Source of the DNA: an uncultured Alcanivorax sp.
GTDB lineage: Bacteria > Pseudomonadota > Gammaproteobacteria > Pseudomonadales > Alcanivoracaceae
Direction: 5' to 3'
Assembly (NCBI RefSeq): GCF_947258575.1
Contig: NZ_CAMYIV010000010.1
Coordinates: forward strand, 62,001-126,000
Length of the DNA stretch: 64,000 nucleotides
In this document: one piece after another, positions 35,567 to 44,064 of the stretch
Layout: each line of letters begins with the position of its first letter
Position numbering within the stretch: the first letter of the stretch is position 1
Translations under genes and position numbers: made by a program
Notes under the pieces: generated by a model
Seen by the model: only the letters and a program-made list of their open reading frames with translations
What the model was told of the DNA's origin: nothing
Database searches by the model: none

Positions 35567-35716
35567 GATTTTCCCCCAGAGAGTCAATGTGAAAGGGGAA
35601 TATTTTAGTGAGCATTCCGGGAAAGAATAGTGGGCAATGTCTTACATTTGCGATCTTGCGGATAGAAGGGGAAAGCGTGACAGGGCGGGGAACAAGAGTC
35701 TGATGAGCGAGGGATC

Positions 35717-35764
35717 AGTTGCGAAAACCCTGACGTGCCGGCTTGTCGCAACTGGTACCTCGTT
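35717..35764. repeat. Degenerate repeat related to the inner part of the REPIN at 3142-3294
   Basis: AGTTGCGA (35717-35724) faces TCGCAACT (35746-35753), and 35746-35764 (TCGCAACTGGTACCTCGTT) matches 3247-3265 at 17 of 19 positions. It lies just after the DUF445 stop. Confidence 0.5.
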
Positions 35765-35773
35765 AATCGCGAT

Positions 35774-37030
35774 TCACCCCACCGGCACCGCAAAGTGAAT
35801 CATCGCATGCACCTGCAGCTCACCAACAAGGAAGCCGAGTAACGCCCCCACGGTAATCAGAATCCATTCATCCTGCTGGAAGGCCGGCCTGAGTAATCCC
35901 TCGAATTCCTCTTCGGTAAGCTCCTGCATTTTTTCTACCATGAGGTTCTTCAGGTCCATGGCTTCTTCGGCATAGGCTTCCATGTGGGTGAGCGTTTCCG
36001 GCAGGTGCTGCATCACCTTCTCGGACACGGAGCGCTTCATTTCCTGATACCGGGTGCTGCCCACGGCGAACACCACCAGCGGCTTGGCCAGGCCGGCCTG
36101 TTCATCCATGGTGCGCTGCACCTGTTTCTGGACCAGGCCGAACAACCGGTCGGACATGGGGCCAGTCAGGATGGCGCCGATCACCGCCGCCGGAGTAACG
36201 ATCTCCGTGGCCACCAGTTCCCCATAACGCGCTGCCACCTGTTTGCGGCGGCGCAGGAACAGGCCCTGCCATTCGAACAGCCCCAGATAACGCACCGGCT
36301 GTTTCGGGTTGAAGATCATCTTCAACGCCAGCCAGTCGGTAAACCAGCCGGTGAACAGACCAAACAACGGAATCACCCAGATGTTATGGGTAAAGGCCCA
36401 GACGATGGCCTGCACAATACCGATGGCAAAACCGAAATAGATGCCGGAGTTACGAATGAACTTGAATTCCACATGACCGGCTTCCAGAAACACCCGGTTA
36501 AGCAGTTCCTTGTCGCGCACCAGCGCGCTGGTGACCAGATCCTTGAGATCGAACACCCGGGTAATGTTGCTTTTGATATCCGTCATGATCTGCTCGACCA
36601 TGTGCGGCGCTTCATTCTGGATACGCTGGATCAGCAGGTTCTTCACGGATTCCGGGGCGGACTCCCATAGCCCTGGCTGGTACTCGGCAGCGACCTCGCG
36701 GGTAATGTCTTCCACCGCGCGAATCAGCGGATCGCGAATCTCGGCAGCCACCCGCTGGGGGTCCAACTTATCGAACACATCTTCAGGTTTGAGTAAGCGC
36801 TCCATCATCAGATCGCAGGCCACGCTCGCCATGGTGGCGGCCTTGCGCGGTACGATACCCTGCCAGCCCAGAAAGGGTCGCCAGCCCACAAACTTCAGTG
36901 GTTTGAACATCATTTTGATGGCCACCACCTTGGTGTAATAACCAATGGCAGCGGCCACAAACGGCATGGCCAGATAGAGCAGCCAGTTGGCCTGAAGGTC
37001 CGCCAGAATCAGATTGGGATCGGTAATCAC
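35774..37030 (-). CDS. DUF445 family membrane protein
   Basis: The 418-residue protein has an N-terminal hydrophobic region (LLYLAMPFVAAAIGYYTKVVAIKMMF), a central membrane pair (GIYFGFAIGIVQAIVWAF, VIPLFGLFTGWFTDWLALK) and a C-terminal segment (ILITVGALLGFLVGELQVH). The repeated Y/T-K-V-A-I-K/T-D-W-L-A-L-K motif followed by MxFxP is typical of DUF445 (YheB/YjiN-like) proteins, whose function is unknown. The intervening parts are helical and charged. It lies three bases after the DUF4393-like gene and is cotranscribed with it. Confidence 0.82.
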   Translation of the reverse strand: MITDPNLILADLQANWLLYLAMPFVAAAIGYYTKVVAIKMMFKPLKFVGWRPFLGWQGIVPRKAATMASVACDLMMERLLKPEDVFDKLDPQRVAAEIRDPLIRAVEDITREVAAEYQPGLWESAPESVKNLLIQRIQNEAPHMVEQIMTDIKSNITRVFDLKDLVTSALVRDKELLNRVFLEAGHVEFKFIRNSGIYFGFAIGIVQAIVWAFTHNIWVIPLFGLFTGWFTDWLALKMIFNPKQPVRYLGLFEWQGLFLRRRKQVAARYGELVATEIVTPAAVIGAILTGPMSDRLFGLVQKQVQRTMDEQAGLAKPLVVFAVGSTRYQEMKRSVSEKVMQHLPETLTHMEAYAEEAMDLKNLMVEKMQELTEEEFEGLLRPAFQQDEWILITVGALLGFLVGELQVHAMIHFAVPVG

Positions 37031-37033
37031 AGG

Positions 37034-37693
37034 CTACTCCTCACTCACTGCGGCTTCGCTCAACAACGCCCACACCTTGCTGCCCACCGGGCTGATGTGG
37101 AGAGTTTCACGGCGTACTTTCAATTTCGGGGAGTGCGCCTTCAGCGCCGCTTCCGCCTTGCGATAATCACTGTCGCCTTCCAGCAGTTCGTAATCCGTGC
37201 GCCGCTCCTCACTGAACCCGGATGCCACCACCAGGCCACGGGCAAACAGACGGCTAAGGTAAAAGGCGATGAAATCCGTACATTGGATACCGGCAGCCCG
37301 CCCAATGTTGGAATGTCGGTGCAACACTTCCCCGCGGGACAGGCGACCACCGGTGAACAGCGTCAACATGGGAAACCCACTGCCATCGGACAGGGCGGCC
37401 AGCAAGCGGGCTTCGTCGGCCGTGGTGCCGGCCAGAACCTGGCTGATCAGCATGGCGCGAGCCTGCTCCTGGCTCTGTTCCATGGACACTTCCAGCAACT
37501 GCTGAAAACTGTCGGCCGCGCCCCCCAGACTGCCGGGCGGTTCCAACCCTTCCAGGCGATGTTTCAGCCCCTGCAGGACATCCTGTTCCACTTGATGGAG
37601 GCGTTCATCGGCACGCTGCACCGGTGGTAACTGATACAACAAATGCTGTATTCGCGCCCGCAGGGCGGCGGGCGAGAGTGGGGAATCAGACAC
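37034..37693 (-). CDS. Hypothetical protein, possibly Abi-alpha/DUF4393-like
   Basis: The 219-residue soluble protein is helix-rich. The central part (SQEQARAMLISQVLAGTTADEARLLAALSDGSGF) resembles the ILxxLSxDEAxLL pattern of DUF4393 (Abi-alpha-like) proteins. The C-terminal part looks like a winged helix ending ETLHISPVGSKVWALL. The match is by eye only. Its stop is three bases from the DUF445 start, so the two form an operon. A phage-defence role should not be assumed from the family name alone. Confidence 0.6.
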   Translation of the reverse strand: MSDSPLSPAALRARIQHLLYQLPPVQRADERLHQVEQDVLQGLKHRLEGLEPPGSLGGAADSFQQLLEVSMEQSQEQARAMLISQVLAGTTADEARLLAALSDGSGFPMLTLFTGGRLSRGEVLHRHSNIGRAAGIQCTDFIAFYLSRLFARGLVVASGFSEERRTDYELLEGDSDYRKAEAALKAHSPKLKVRRETLHISPVGSKVWALLSEAAVSEE

Positions 37694-37850
37694 GGTTGTT
37701 TCCTGTTCTTATTGTGGTTTCGGGTCTTGCTGGCTTACCGATGTTTCCCGATATCGCCGGAAATAAACAAAGACCGCTTTATTATTGAGTGTGCTCGGTT
37801 TTCATTTTAGTGCAAGTTACTGTCCGTATGTTTTACGCAACGCCATGGAT

Positions 37851-39722
37851 TCACGGCCGTTCGCGTAAACTCATGACGCGTTCGCGCAGGTCATCCGCAC
37901 GTACCTGTTCCGGTGCCACCGCGTCCCCCACCGCCAGTTTGATCCGCGACCAGAAGCGGCGCGGCAGCCGGGTGAGGGCCTTGCCTCCCTTGTGGCTGAA
38001 AAAACTGCCCCACAGACCGGACAGGGCCATGGGGATCACCGGCACTGGATAATCGGCGACAATCTTTTCAATCCCGGCGCGAAATTCGGCCACCTCGCCG
38101 TCGTCGGTGAGCTTGCCTTCCGGGAAGATGCACACCACTTCGCCTGCCTCCAGCTCCTCACGGATGCGCACGAACGCACGCTCATAAATCACCGGATTGC
38201 GGATTTTGGAATCGATGGGGATGGTCTTGCCGGTACGGAAAATATAGTTGAGCAGTGGCATGTCATAGATGGGCTTGAACATGACAAAGCGCACCGGACG
38301 ACGGATGGCCCCGGCCAAAAGCAGGGCATCCACATAGCTCACATGGTTGCACACCAGCATGCAGGGCCCTTCGTCGGGAATATGCTCCATGCCATGGTGT
38401 TTCACCCGGTACATGGTGTGGGTCAGCATCCACACCAGCAGGCGAATGAGAAATTCCGGCACCACCGTATAGATGTAGCTGGCCACCAGCACATTGGCCA
38501 GCGCCAGCGCCAGGAAGAACTGCGGCACGGTCAGTTCCAGCACACCCACCAGCACGATGCCGGCCACTGCCGACCCCACCATCAACAGGGCATTGAGAAT
38601 GTTGTTGGCGGCGATGATTCGCGACAGGTGCTTGGGATTGCTGCGGTGCTGGATAAAGGCGAACAGCGGCACAATATAAAAGCCGCCAAACACACCGATG
38701 CCAAGCAAGTCCATCAGTACCCGGTAGCCACCGGCCTGTTGCAGAAAGCCGGCGATATCTACCTGGCCATTGCCTTGCAGCCCGGCATAGGAAAAGAACA
38801 GATCCACCCCGAACACGCTCAGGCCGATGGAACCCAGCGGCACCAGCCCCAGCTCTACCCGCTTGCCGGAAAGCTTTTCACAGAGAAAAGAGCCCAGCCC
38901 GATGCCGATGGAAAAGGTGCCAAGCAGCACGGCGTAGAGACCGTCGGTACCCAGCAGGTAGTCGTCCACGTAGACCTTGAGCTGGGTGGTATAGGCGGCG
39001 CCGAGAAACCAGAACCAGGAGATCCCCAGCACGCACATCCAGACAGATTTCACCTCCCGGGCATAGCCAACGATATGCCAGGTTTCCTTCCACAGGTTCC
39101 AGTTTATTTTCAGGCCATCGTCCGCCGCCGGTGCCGAGGGAATGCCACGTGCGGCCAGGTAGCCAAGCAAGGCCAGCCCCACCACCGTGATAGCCACCAC
39201 ACCATCACCCACGCCATCCATCTTCAACAACACCCCGGAAATGGAGCCCAGCAGAATGGCCAGGAAGGTGCCCATTTCCACCAGCGCATTACCGGATACC
39301 AGTTCCTTGTCATCCAGCTGCTGGGGAATGATGGAGTATTTGATGGGCCCGAAGAAGGTGGACTGCAGGCCCATACAAAACAGGACGCCAAGCAGGAAAT
39401 ACACCGCGTCGAAAAAGAAGCCCACCGCGGCGGCGGACATGATGCAGACTTCCACGAACTTGATCTTGCGGACCAGCGACGCCTTGTCGTATTTATCCGC
39501 CACCTGACCCGCTAGCGCGGAGAACAGGAAGAAGGGCAGGATAAACAGGGCCAGAGCGACATTATTAAGGGTGTTGACGCTGACGGCGGTGACCGCCCCG
39601 GAGGCAATCAACAGTATCAGTGCCTGGCGAAACACGTTGTCGTTGAACGCTCCGAGAAACTGGGTAAAGAAGAAAGGCCCGAAGCGGCGTGACGCCAGCA
39701 GAGAGAACAACCCTTTTTTCAT
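37851..39722 (-). CDS. MFS transporter fused to a PlsC-type acyltransferase
   Basis: The 623-residue protein has about twelve membrane segments in residues 1-415, with an LplT-like lysophospholipid transporter pattern (FFTQFLGAFNDNVFRQALI). A 1-acylglycerol-3-phosphate acyltransferase domain follows, with NHVSYVD (HX4D, near residue 457) and FPEGKLTDDGEV. In enterobacteria LplT flips lysophosphatidylethanolamine inward and Aas, a separate enzyme with an acyl-ACP synthetase domain, re-acylates it. Here the transporter and acyltransferase are joined and no synthetase domain is present. Lysophospholipid recycling is the likely role. A TetR gene precedes it on the same strand. Confidence 0.87.
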   Translation of the reverse strand: MKKGLFSLLASRRFGPFFFTQFLGAFNDNVFRQALILLIASGAVTAVSVNTLNNVALALFILPFFLFSALAGQVADKYDKASLVRKIKFVEVCIMSAAAVGFFFDAVYFLLGVLFCMGLQSTFFGPIKYSIIPQQLDDKELVSGNALVEMGTFLAILLGSISGVLLKMDGVGDGVVAITVVGLALLGYLAARGIPSAPAADDGLKINWNLWKETWHIVGYAREVKSVWMCVLGISWFWFLGAAYTTQLKVYVDDYLLGTDGLYAVLLGTFSIGIGLGSFLCEKLSGKRVELGLVPLGSIGLSVFGVDLFFSYAGLQGNGQVDIAGFLQQAGGYRVLMDLLGIGVFGGFYIVPLFAFIQHRSNPKHLSRIIAANNILNALLMVGSAVAGIVLVGVLELTVPQFFLALALANVLVASYIYTVVPEFLIRLLVWMLTHTMYRVKHHGMEHIPDEGPCMLVCNHVSYVDALLLAGAIRRPVRFVMFKPIYDMPLLNYIFRTGKTIPIDSKIRNPVIYERAFVRIREELEAGEVVCIFPEGKLTDDGEVAEFRAGIEKIVADYPVPVIPMALSGLWGSFFSHKGGKALTRLPRRFWSRIKLAVGDAVAPEQVRADDLRERVMSLRERP

Positions 39723-39852
39723 TTTGTCGCCTTTTCATTCTTATTTCAGGAGAAACGGCAAGCCGCCTGAAGACTGATCGTTGCGCGCTGAAAATCCGGG
39801 CGCGGCTGTTGTGTTAACAATTACCAGTAGCTGTGATTCGCATTGTCGCTTG

Positions 39853-40449
39853 TTACTTTCCCGGCCAGCTATTCAGGTAATGCTCCAGCAATGAATCCAG
39901 CATGGCCTGTTCATCCACATCCCCGGCCACATCCAGTTTGTTTTCCGCCGCCAGTACGGCAATACCGTGGACGCTGCTCCACAGCGTCCGCGCAGCCAGG
40001 TGAATCGCCGGGCCGGATTGGCCGTCGGCCAGTCGGGCCACTTGTTGCTCCACCTGGGCAAACAACCGGGCGGTGCGCTGCAGATACCAGTCCGGTACCG
40101 GCGCCGCCTTCTGCATGCGATGCATGAAGACCATCTGCCACAGGGCTGTCTGCTCCCGGGCAAGATCCAGGTAAGCGCTGGCCATGTGGTGCAGGGCCTG
40201 CTGCGGGGAGACGGTTTTGCCGGTTTCCATATCCGCCAGCAGGGCATCCAACGTGGCCGCGTTGGCATGCAGAATCAGGTCATCAAGATTGGCGAAAACG
40301 TGATACAGCATACCCGGGGTATAACGGATGCGCTCTGCCACCTTGCGCACACTGAGTTTCGCCAGCCCCTGTTCCGCCACCAGTTCGCGCACCGCATGAA
40401 CGGCCAGCGCCTGCAGTTCCTCGCGGCTGTGTTGGTTACGACGTGCCAC
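39853..40449 (-). CDS. TetR/AcrR family transcriptional regulator
   Basis: The 198-residue protein has an N-terminal TetR helix-turn-helix (KLSVRKVAERIRYTPGMLYH, about residues 31-50) and a helical C-terminal domain with the TetR_C/WHG-type pattern (LWSSVHGIAVLAAENK). It lies 130 bases upstream of the MFS-acyltransferase fusion on the same strand. I infer that it regulates that gene and itself, possibly sensing a lipid or acyl-CoA. No clear operator palindrome was found. Confidence 0.88.
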   Translation of the reverse strand: MARRNQHSREELQALAVHAVRELVAEQGLAKLSVRKVAERIRYTPGMLYHVFANLDDLILHANAATLDALLADMETGKTVSPQQALHHMASAYLDLAREQTALWQMVFMHRMQKAAPVPDWYLQRTARLFAQVEQQVARLADGQSGPAIHLAARTLWSSVHGIAVLAAENKLDVAGDVDEQAMLDSLLEHYLNSWPGK

Positions 40450-40489
40450 CGGTATTCCTTATTGCTGATGCCATTTTCCGCATGGACCT

Positions 40490-40519
40490 TGTGGGAGCGA
40501 TCGCTCGACCGATCCCACA
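40490..40519. repeat. Short REP-like hairpin, GTGGGAGCGATCGC type
   Basis: TGTGGGAGCG (40490-40499) faces CGATCCCACA (40510-40519) with one mismatch. It resembles the GTGGGAGC REP heads of Pseudomonas and lies between the TetR and PspA genes. Confidence 0.6.
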
Positions 40520-40530
40520 GATGATCTGAT

Positions 40531-41229
40531 TCAGGACGGTTGCAACCTGGCCAGAATCACCCGCGCCCGCTCGGCCTGACTGTCACCGATGCCGGCATCG
40601 GCCATGCGCCTGTCCAGACTGTCGATCTGACCATCGCCTGTCTGCCAGTCACAGTGAATCTCACTGTGCCACAACAGACGGCATTCTTCCTGCCGTTGTT
40701 GGATTTGCTGCAGCGTCTGCTTGCTGTCGCTGAGCCGTTCGGCAAGACCGCGCCCCTGAGCATCCCGATTCTGACTCTGCCCGAACAGCGCTTCCTGGGT
40801 TCTGGCCAGGGACTGTTCGTGGCGCAGGGTTTTCAACTGGTCTGCCGCTTGCTGGATGAAACGTTGGTATTCCGCTTCCTGCTGGTTGAGGGCAATGCCC
40901 TGTTGTTCCAGGCGCGCCTGCTGCTGTTCCAGGTCCGCCAGCCGTTTACCGATATCCAGAGCCAGCGCTTCCTCGCTGGCGGCCAGAGCCTGGCGGGCAC
41001 CATCTTCGTAGTAGCCTATCTGACCAAGCAACTCGTCGCTGCGGCGGCGGTTAAGTTTTTGCTCAGCCATCAACCGCGCCAGCTGTCGGCGGGCATCACG
41101 CAGGGACTGTTCCGTTTCATAGAGCTGCTGATCGAGCAACAGCATGTCGTTGGCATTGACGATCTGTTCCATGCTGACACGGGCCTGGCCGCGCATCAGG
41201 GTTTTCAGTTTGTTCCAGGCGGTCGCCAT
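40531..41229 (-). CDS. pspA: PspA/IM30 family protein
   Basis: The 232-residue protein is almost entirely coiled coil (about residues 25-200; rich in Gln, Glu, Arg and Leu, for example YETEQSLRDARRQLARLMAE), as in PspA/IM30 proteins that bind stressed inner membrane. The N-terminal amphipathic segment MATAWNKLKTLMRGQ starts at 41229, preceded by GGAGAATC; longer frames lack a ribosome binding site. No PspF, PspB or PspC gene is adjacent. It follows a YiaA-type gene and is probably cotranscribed with it. Confidence 0.82.
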   Translation of the reverse strand: MATAWNKLKTLMRGQARVSMEQIVNANDMLLLDQQLYETEQSLRDARRQLARLMAEQKLNRRRSDELLGQIGYYEDGARQALAASEEALALDIGKRLADLEQQQARLEQQGIALNQQEAEYQRFIQQAADQLKTLRHEQSLARTQEALFGQSQNRDAQGRGLAERLSDSKQTLQQIQQRQEECRLLWHSEIHCDWQTGDGQIDSLDRRMADAGIGDSQAERARVILARLQPS

Positions 41230-41309
41230 GATGATTCTCCAGAGTTTGGTCGTTATCCAGGGGCCTGACAAAACCTTGGGGGTTGTCCCAGGCCGGCGTC
41301 AGGCGTTCT

Positions 41310-41582
41310 TCACTCCGTGTATTCCTTGAGCAGGCGCTCGGTCTTCGCCTCACTGATGCGGTTGATCAGTCGCCGGGCTTCGTGGTCGTCGCGCAGGGTC
41401 TTGGCCAGGGTGATGGTGGAGCCCACCACGAACATGATGCCCATCACCAGGTAGCCCTTGATCCACAGGTCCGTGGGCAACCAGACGATACCCAGAATCA
41501 TCAGGCCCAGGCTGATGCCGAAGGCCGCTTTCACGTAGAACAACCAGCCGCCGGAATGACGTTGAATCGCGCTCTCGTCCAT
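41310..41582 (-). CDS. YiaA/YiaB family inner-membrane protein
   Basis: The 90-residue protein contains the YiaAB two-helix domain: a first membrane segment (YVKAAFGISLGLMILGIVWL) and a second (GYLVMGIMFVVGSTITLAKT), followed by the conserved RDDHEARRLINRI. Function is unknown. It lies 80 bases upstream of pspA on the same strand and next to a long palindrome at 41613-41658, suggesting a stress-regulated pair. Confidence 0.82.
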   Translation of the reverse strand: MDESAIQRHSGGWLFYVKAAFGISLGLMILGIVWLPTDLWIKGYLVMGIMFVVGSTITLAKTLRDDHEARRLINRISEAKTERLLKEYTE

Positions 41583-41612
41583 GGGGTTTCCCTCTCGGTT
41601 TGTGTTGTTGTT

Positions 41613-41658
41613 TGTTTAACGATGTTTAATAAACAACATTGCTAAACATCGTTCAACA
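41613..41658. promoter_or_regulatory. Candidate operator upstream of the yiaA-pspA operon
   Basis: Two 16-bp arms (41613-41628, TGTTTAACGATGTTTA, and 41643-41658) match with one mismatch around a 14-base loop. It lies 31 bases before the YiaA start. The AT-rich symmetric half-sites suit a dimeric regulator; which one is unknown. Confidence 0.6.
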
Positions 41659-41713
41659 AAGAGGGTGTTACCGATTATGTGGCGGGGTGTTCAATAGGGG
41701 GAAGCGCGATAAA

Positions 41714-42328
41714 TCAGGTACCACCCGGGCGGCGGCCTACCGGGCGAGCCGGGTTGCCGGCGACAATGGTCCAGGGTTCCACGTCCCGGGTGACCACGGC
41801 CCCCATGCCGACCACCGCATGATCGCCAATGGTGACCCCATCGACGATGCCGGCCCTGGCCCCGATCCACACATCCCGACCGATGCGGATCCCCTTCGAG
41901 GTCACCGGCTGCTCGCGGACCAGTCGGTTCGCGTCCAGTCCGTGGTTAAACGCATAGAGGGTGCAGTAAGCGGCAATGCGGCTGTCGTCGCCGATCTGGA
42001 TGCCCGCGGCACCGCCATCCAGGGTCACATGATGGTTGAGGCTGACCCGTTCGCCCAGGCGGATCGGGCCATGAATGACGCAATCTGCAGCGATCTGGCA
42101 GCCATCAGCCACGATAATGTCGCGAACAGGCTCAGCCAACAGTACCGCCTGGGGCGCCACAAAACAGTCCTGCCCGAAACGAACGGTTTCCAGCGCCATC
42201 AGGCTTTGCTGGATATCCCGCTGCCAGGGCTCTGCCCAGGCACGGTGCTTCGCTTTCAGGCGACCGTACAGCCAGGGCATGTAGGCCAGGCGTTTTTTAT
42301 GTTGTTCGCGGTAGTCCGGGTGAGTCAT
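41714..42328 (-). CDS. Left-handed beta-helix (hexapeptide repeat) acyltransferase
   Basis: The 204-residue protein has the LbH repeat pattern (IIVADGCQIAADCVIHGP, IRIGRDVWIGARAGIVDGVT, IGDHAVVGMGAVVTRDV). The C-terminal WTIVAGNPARPVG is typical of the maltose/galactoside O-acetyltransferase group, and a catalytic-type histidine occurs in NHGLDANRLV. The acceptor sugar is unknown. Its length fits the family. It stands alone. Confidence 0.87.
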   Translation of the reverse strand: MTHPDYREQHKKRLAYMPWLYGRLKAKHRAWAEPWQRDIQQSLMALETVRFGQDCFVAPQAVLLAEPVRDIIVADGCQIAADCVIHGPIRLGERVSLNHHVTLDGGAAGIQIGDDSRIAAYCTLYAFNHGLDANRLVREQPVTSKGIRIGRDVWIGARAGIVDGVTIGDHAVVGMGAVVTRDVEPWTIVAGNPARPVGRRPGGT

Positions 42329-42335
42329 GGGGTTC

Positions 42336-42497
42336 AGTTACAAGTTGAAAGTTCAAAGTTTCAAGGCGCGAGAAGAGCACTAGCTAAACCCGCAAGCCGT
42401 GCCCGCGCAACACCCTCATCGTTAAGCGCGGGCCGGCCGGTTTTCATGTGGCTCATGCCGTGTTCGCGTTGCAACTTTAAACTTTCAACTTATAACT
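42336..42497. repeat. Inverted repeat of AAGTTGAAAGTT type around a GC-rich core
   Basis: About 25-base arms at 42336-42360 and 42473-42497 pair at 23 of 25 positions as I align them; each holds AAGTTGAAAGTT. The core of about 110 bases is much more GC-rich than the arms. It fills the region between the divergent acyltransferase and DUF4197 genes. Confidence 0.7.
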
Positions 42498-42559
42498 GTC
42501 CTTTAGCAGCCAGCCCGGAATGCAGTAGCATTGGCCGCACATCATAAGGAGAACACGGT

Positions 42560-43279
42560 ATGAAACAGCTTGGGGTTCTGGCGGGGTTACTGATAGTAAG
42601 CATGGTGAGCGGCTGCAAGACCATGGAAGCCGCCATGCCCTGGGTGGACATGGGCAACCAGATGGCCAAGAACGCCGGCTACGACACCGACTCGAAACTG
42701 GCCGCCGGCATCAAGGAAGCCCTGATCACCGGCACCGACCGGGCCAGCACCCAACTCTCCCAGACCGGGGCATTCAATCTGAAGCTGCCCGCGGCCGCCC
42801 AGCCAGTTGCCGATACCCTGCGCCAGTTCGGTTTCGGCAGCTATGTGGATAAGGTGGAAACGGCCATGAACCGTGGCGCGGAGCAGGCGGTGGCGGAAGC
42901 GGCACCGGTGTTCAAGCAGGCCATCACCAGCATGAGCGTCAATGATGCCCTGGGAATTATCCGTGGCGGCGATACCGCGGCCACCGCCTATTTTCGGGGT
43001 GAGACCGAAAGCAGCCTGCGCCAGCGCTACCAGCCGATTGTGGAAGACAACCTGAAAAAGACCGGCTTCTACGACCAGTATAAGAGCCTGCTTGCGGTGT
43101 ACGATAAGTTACCACTCACTAACAAGCCCAGTATGAACCTGGAAAGCTACGTCATCGACAACAGCATGGACGAACTCTACACCCGCATCGGCGAACAGGA
43201 ATCCCTGATCCGCCAGAACCCCATGCAACAGGGCAGTGCGCTGATCGGTGCGGTGTTTGGTTCAGGCCAGGGCGGGTAA
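42560..43279 (+). CDS. DUF4197 family lipoprotein
   Basis: The 239-residue protein has a lipoprotein signal (MKQLGVLAGLLIVSMVSGC, Cys19). The mature part resembles DUF4197: a helical protein with AAGIKEALITGTDRASTQLS near the start, SMSVNDALGIIRGGDTAATAYF in the middle and a final ESYVIDNSMDELYTRIGEQE. DUF4197 proteins are widespread in proteobacteria, with a function unknown to me. The start follows AAGGAG. Confidence 0.85.
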   Translation: MKQLGVLAGLLIVSMVSGCKTMEAAMPWVDMGNQMAKNAGYDTDSKLAAGIKEALITGTDRASTQLSQTGAFNLKLPAAAQPVADTLRQFGFGSYVDKVETAMNRGAEQAVAEAAPVFKQAITSMSVNDALGIIRGGDTAATAYFRGETESSLRQRYQPIVEDNLKKTGFYDQYKSLLAVYDKLPLTNKPSMNLESYVIDNSMDELYTRIGEQESLIRQNPMQQGSALIGAVFGSGQGG

Positions 43280-43293
43280 AAAAGCGGGGGGCG

Positions 43294-43323
43294 GCCGTAG
43301 GAACGTCGCTACGCTCCTACGGC
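43294..43323. repeat. Short GTAGGAAC/GTAGGAGC inverted repeat
   Basis: GCCGTAGGAACG and CGCTCCTACGGC face each other with one mismatch across a six-base loop. It lies between the convergent DUF4197 and amidotransferase genes, where it may serve as a bidirectional transcript end. Confidence 0.6.
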
Positions 43324-43332
43324 ACAGGTTGG

Positions 43333-44064
43333 TTACGCCACCTGCGCTGCCGTGAGCAGGGCAAAGCGATTCAGGATGGTGCGGGCATCATCGCATTCGC
43401 GCACTTCCGGCAGATGACTATCCACTTGTTGCTGGGTGAGCCCCTCACCACGCAAGGCCTGCAGGTAGGCGCGCATCACATCGGCGCTGAATTCCGGATG
43501 AAACTGCACCCCCCAGACCCGCTCTCCATAGCGGAAGGCCTGACAGGCATCGTGGCCGTTGCTGGCCAGGACCATGGCGCCGGGGGGCGGAGTCAGTACT
43601 GACTGACGATGCACCACTTGTGCCCACGGATGTCCGGCGATGGCGCCTAACAGGGCATCCTGTCGTCCGGCACCGGTCAACCGCAGGGCAATCGTGCCCA
43701 CTTCCAGACCCATGGGGTTATCCGCCACTTCGCCACCCAGGGCGTGAGCCAACAGCTGGTGGCCAAAACACAGCCCCAGGACCGGCACTTGCACCGCCTC
43801 GTGAACCAGGGTGTATAACCAGCGCATCAACGTCCGCATCCATGGCGCCTGATCGGTGACCATGGCGTGGGAACCGGCAATGACCACGCCCGCCAGCTCG
43901 CTCAGGGCAGGAAACGGCCCCCCCTGTTCCGCATCAATGACCATGACATCGGTGACCGACCCCAGTCCCTGGTGTATCCAGGCCTCGAAGTCACCGTAAT
44001 GGGCGCTGATCTGCGGGAAGGTGCTGCCGGTCTTGATGATGGCAATGGGTTTGATCTGATTCAT
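43333..44064 (-). CDS. Class I glutamine amidotransferase (GMP-synthase-like domain)
   Basis: The 243-residue protein has the glutaminase triad: nucleophile Cys in LGLCFGHQLLAHALGG (about residues 96-111) and His/Glu in GVQFHPEF (about residues 186-193). It has no synthetase domain, so it belongs to the stand-alone GATase1 group, whose members include gamma-glutamyl-polyamine-type hydrolases and unknowns. The start at 44064 (MNQIKPIAIIKTG) is chosen because the 58 upstream codons lie in the repeat region. Confidence 0.87.
   Translation of the reverse strand: MNQIKPIAIIKTGSTFPQISAHYGDFEAWIHQGLGSVTDVMVIDAEQGGPFPALSELAGVVIAGSHAMVTDQAPWMRTLMRWLYTLVHEAVQVPVLGLCFGHQLLAHALGGEVADNPMGLEVGTIALRLTGAGRQDALLGAIAGHPWAQVVHRQSVLTPPPGAMVLASNGHDACQAFRYGERVWGVQFHPEFSADVMRAYLQALRGEGLTQQQVDSHLPEVRECDDARTILNRFALLTAAQVA

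Noticed and set aside
37034-37693. Phage-defence role for the DUF4393-like gene
   Set aside because: The family match is weak and the gene sits in a tight pair with DUF445, without toxin, nuclease or other defence genes nearby.
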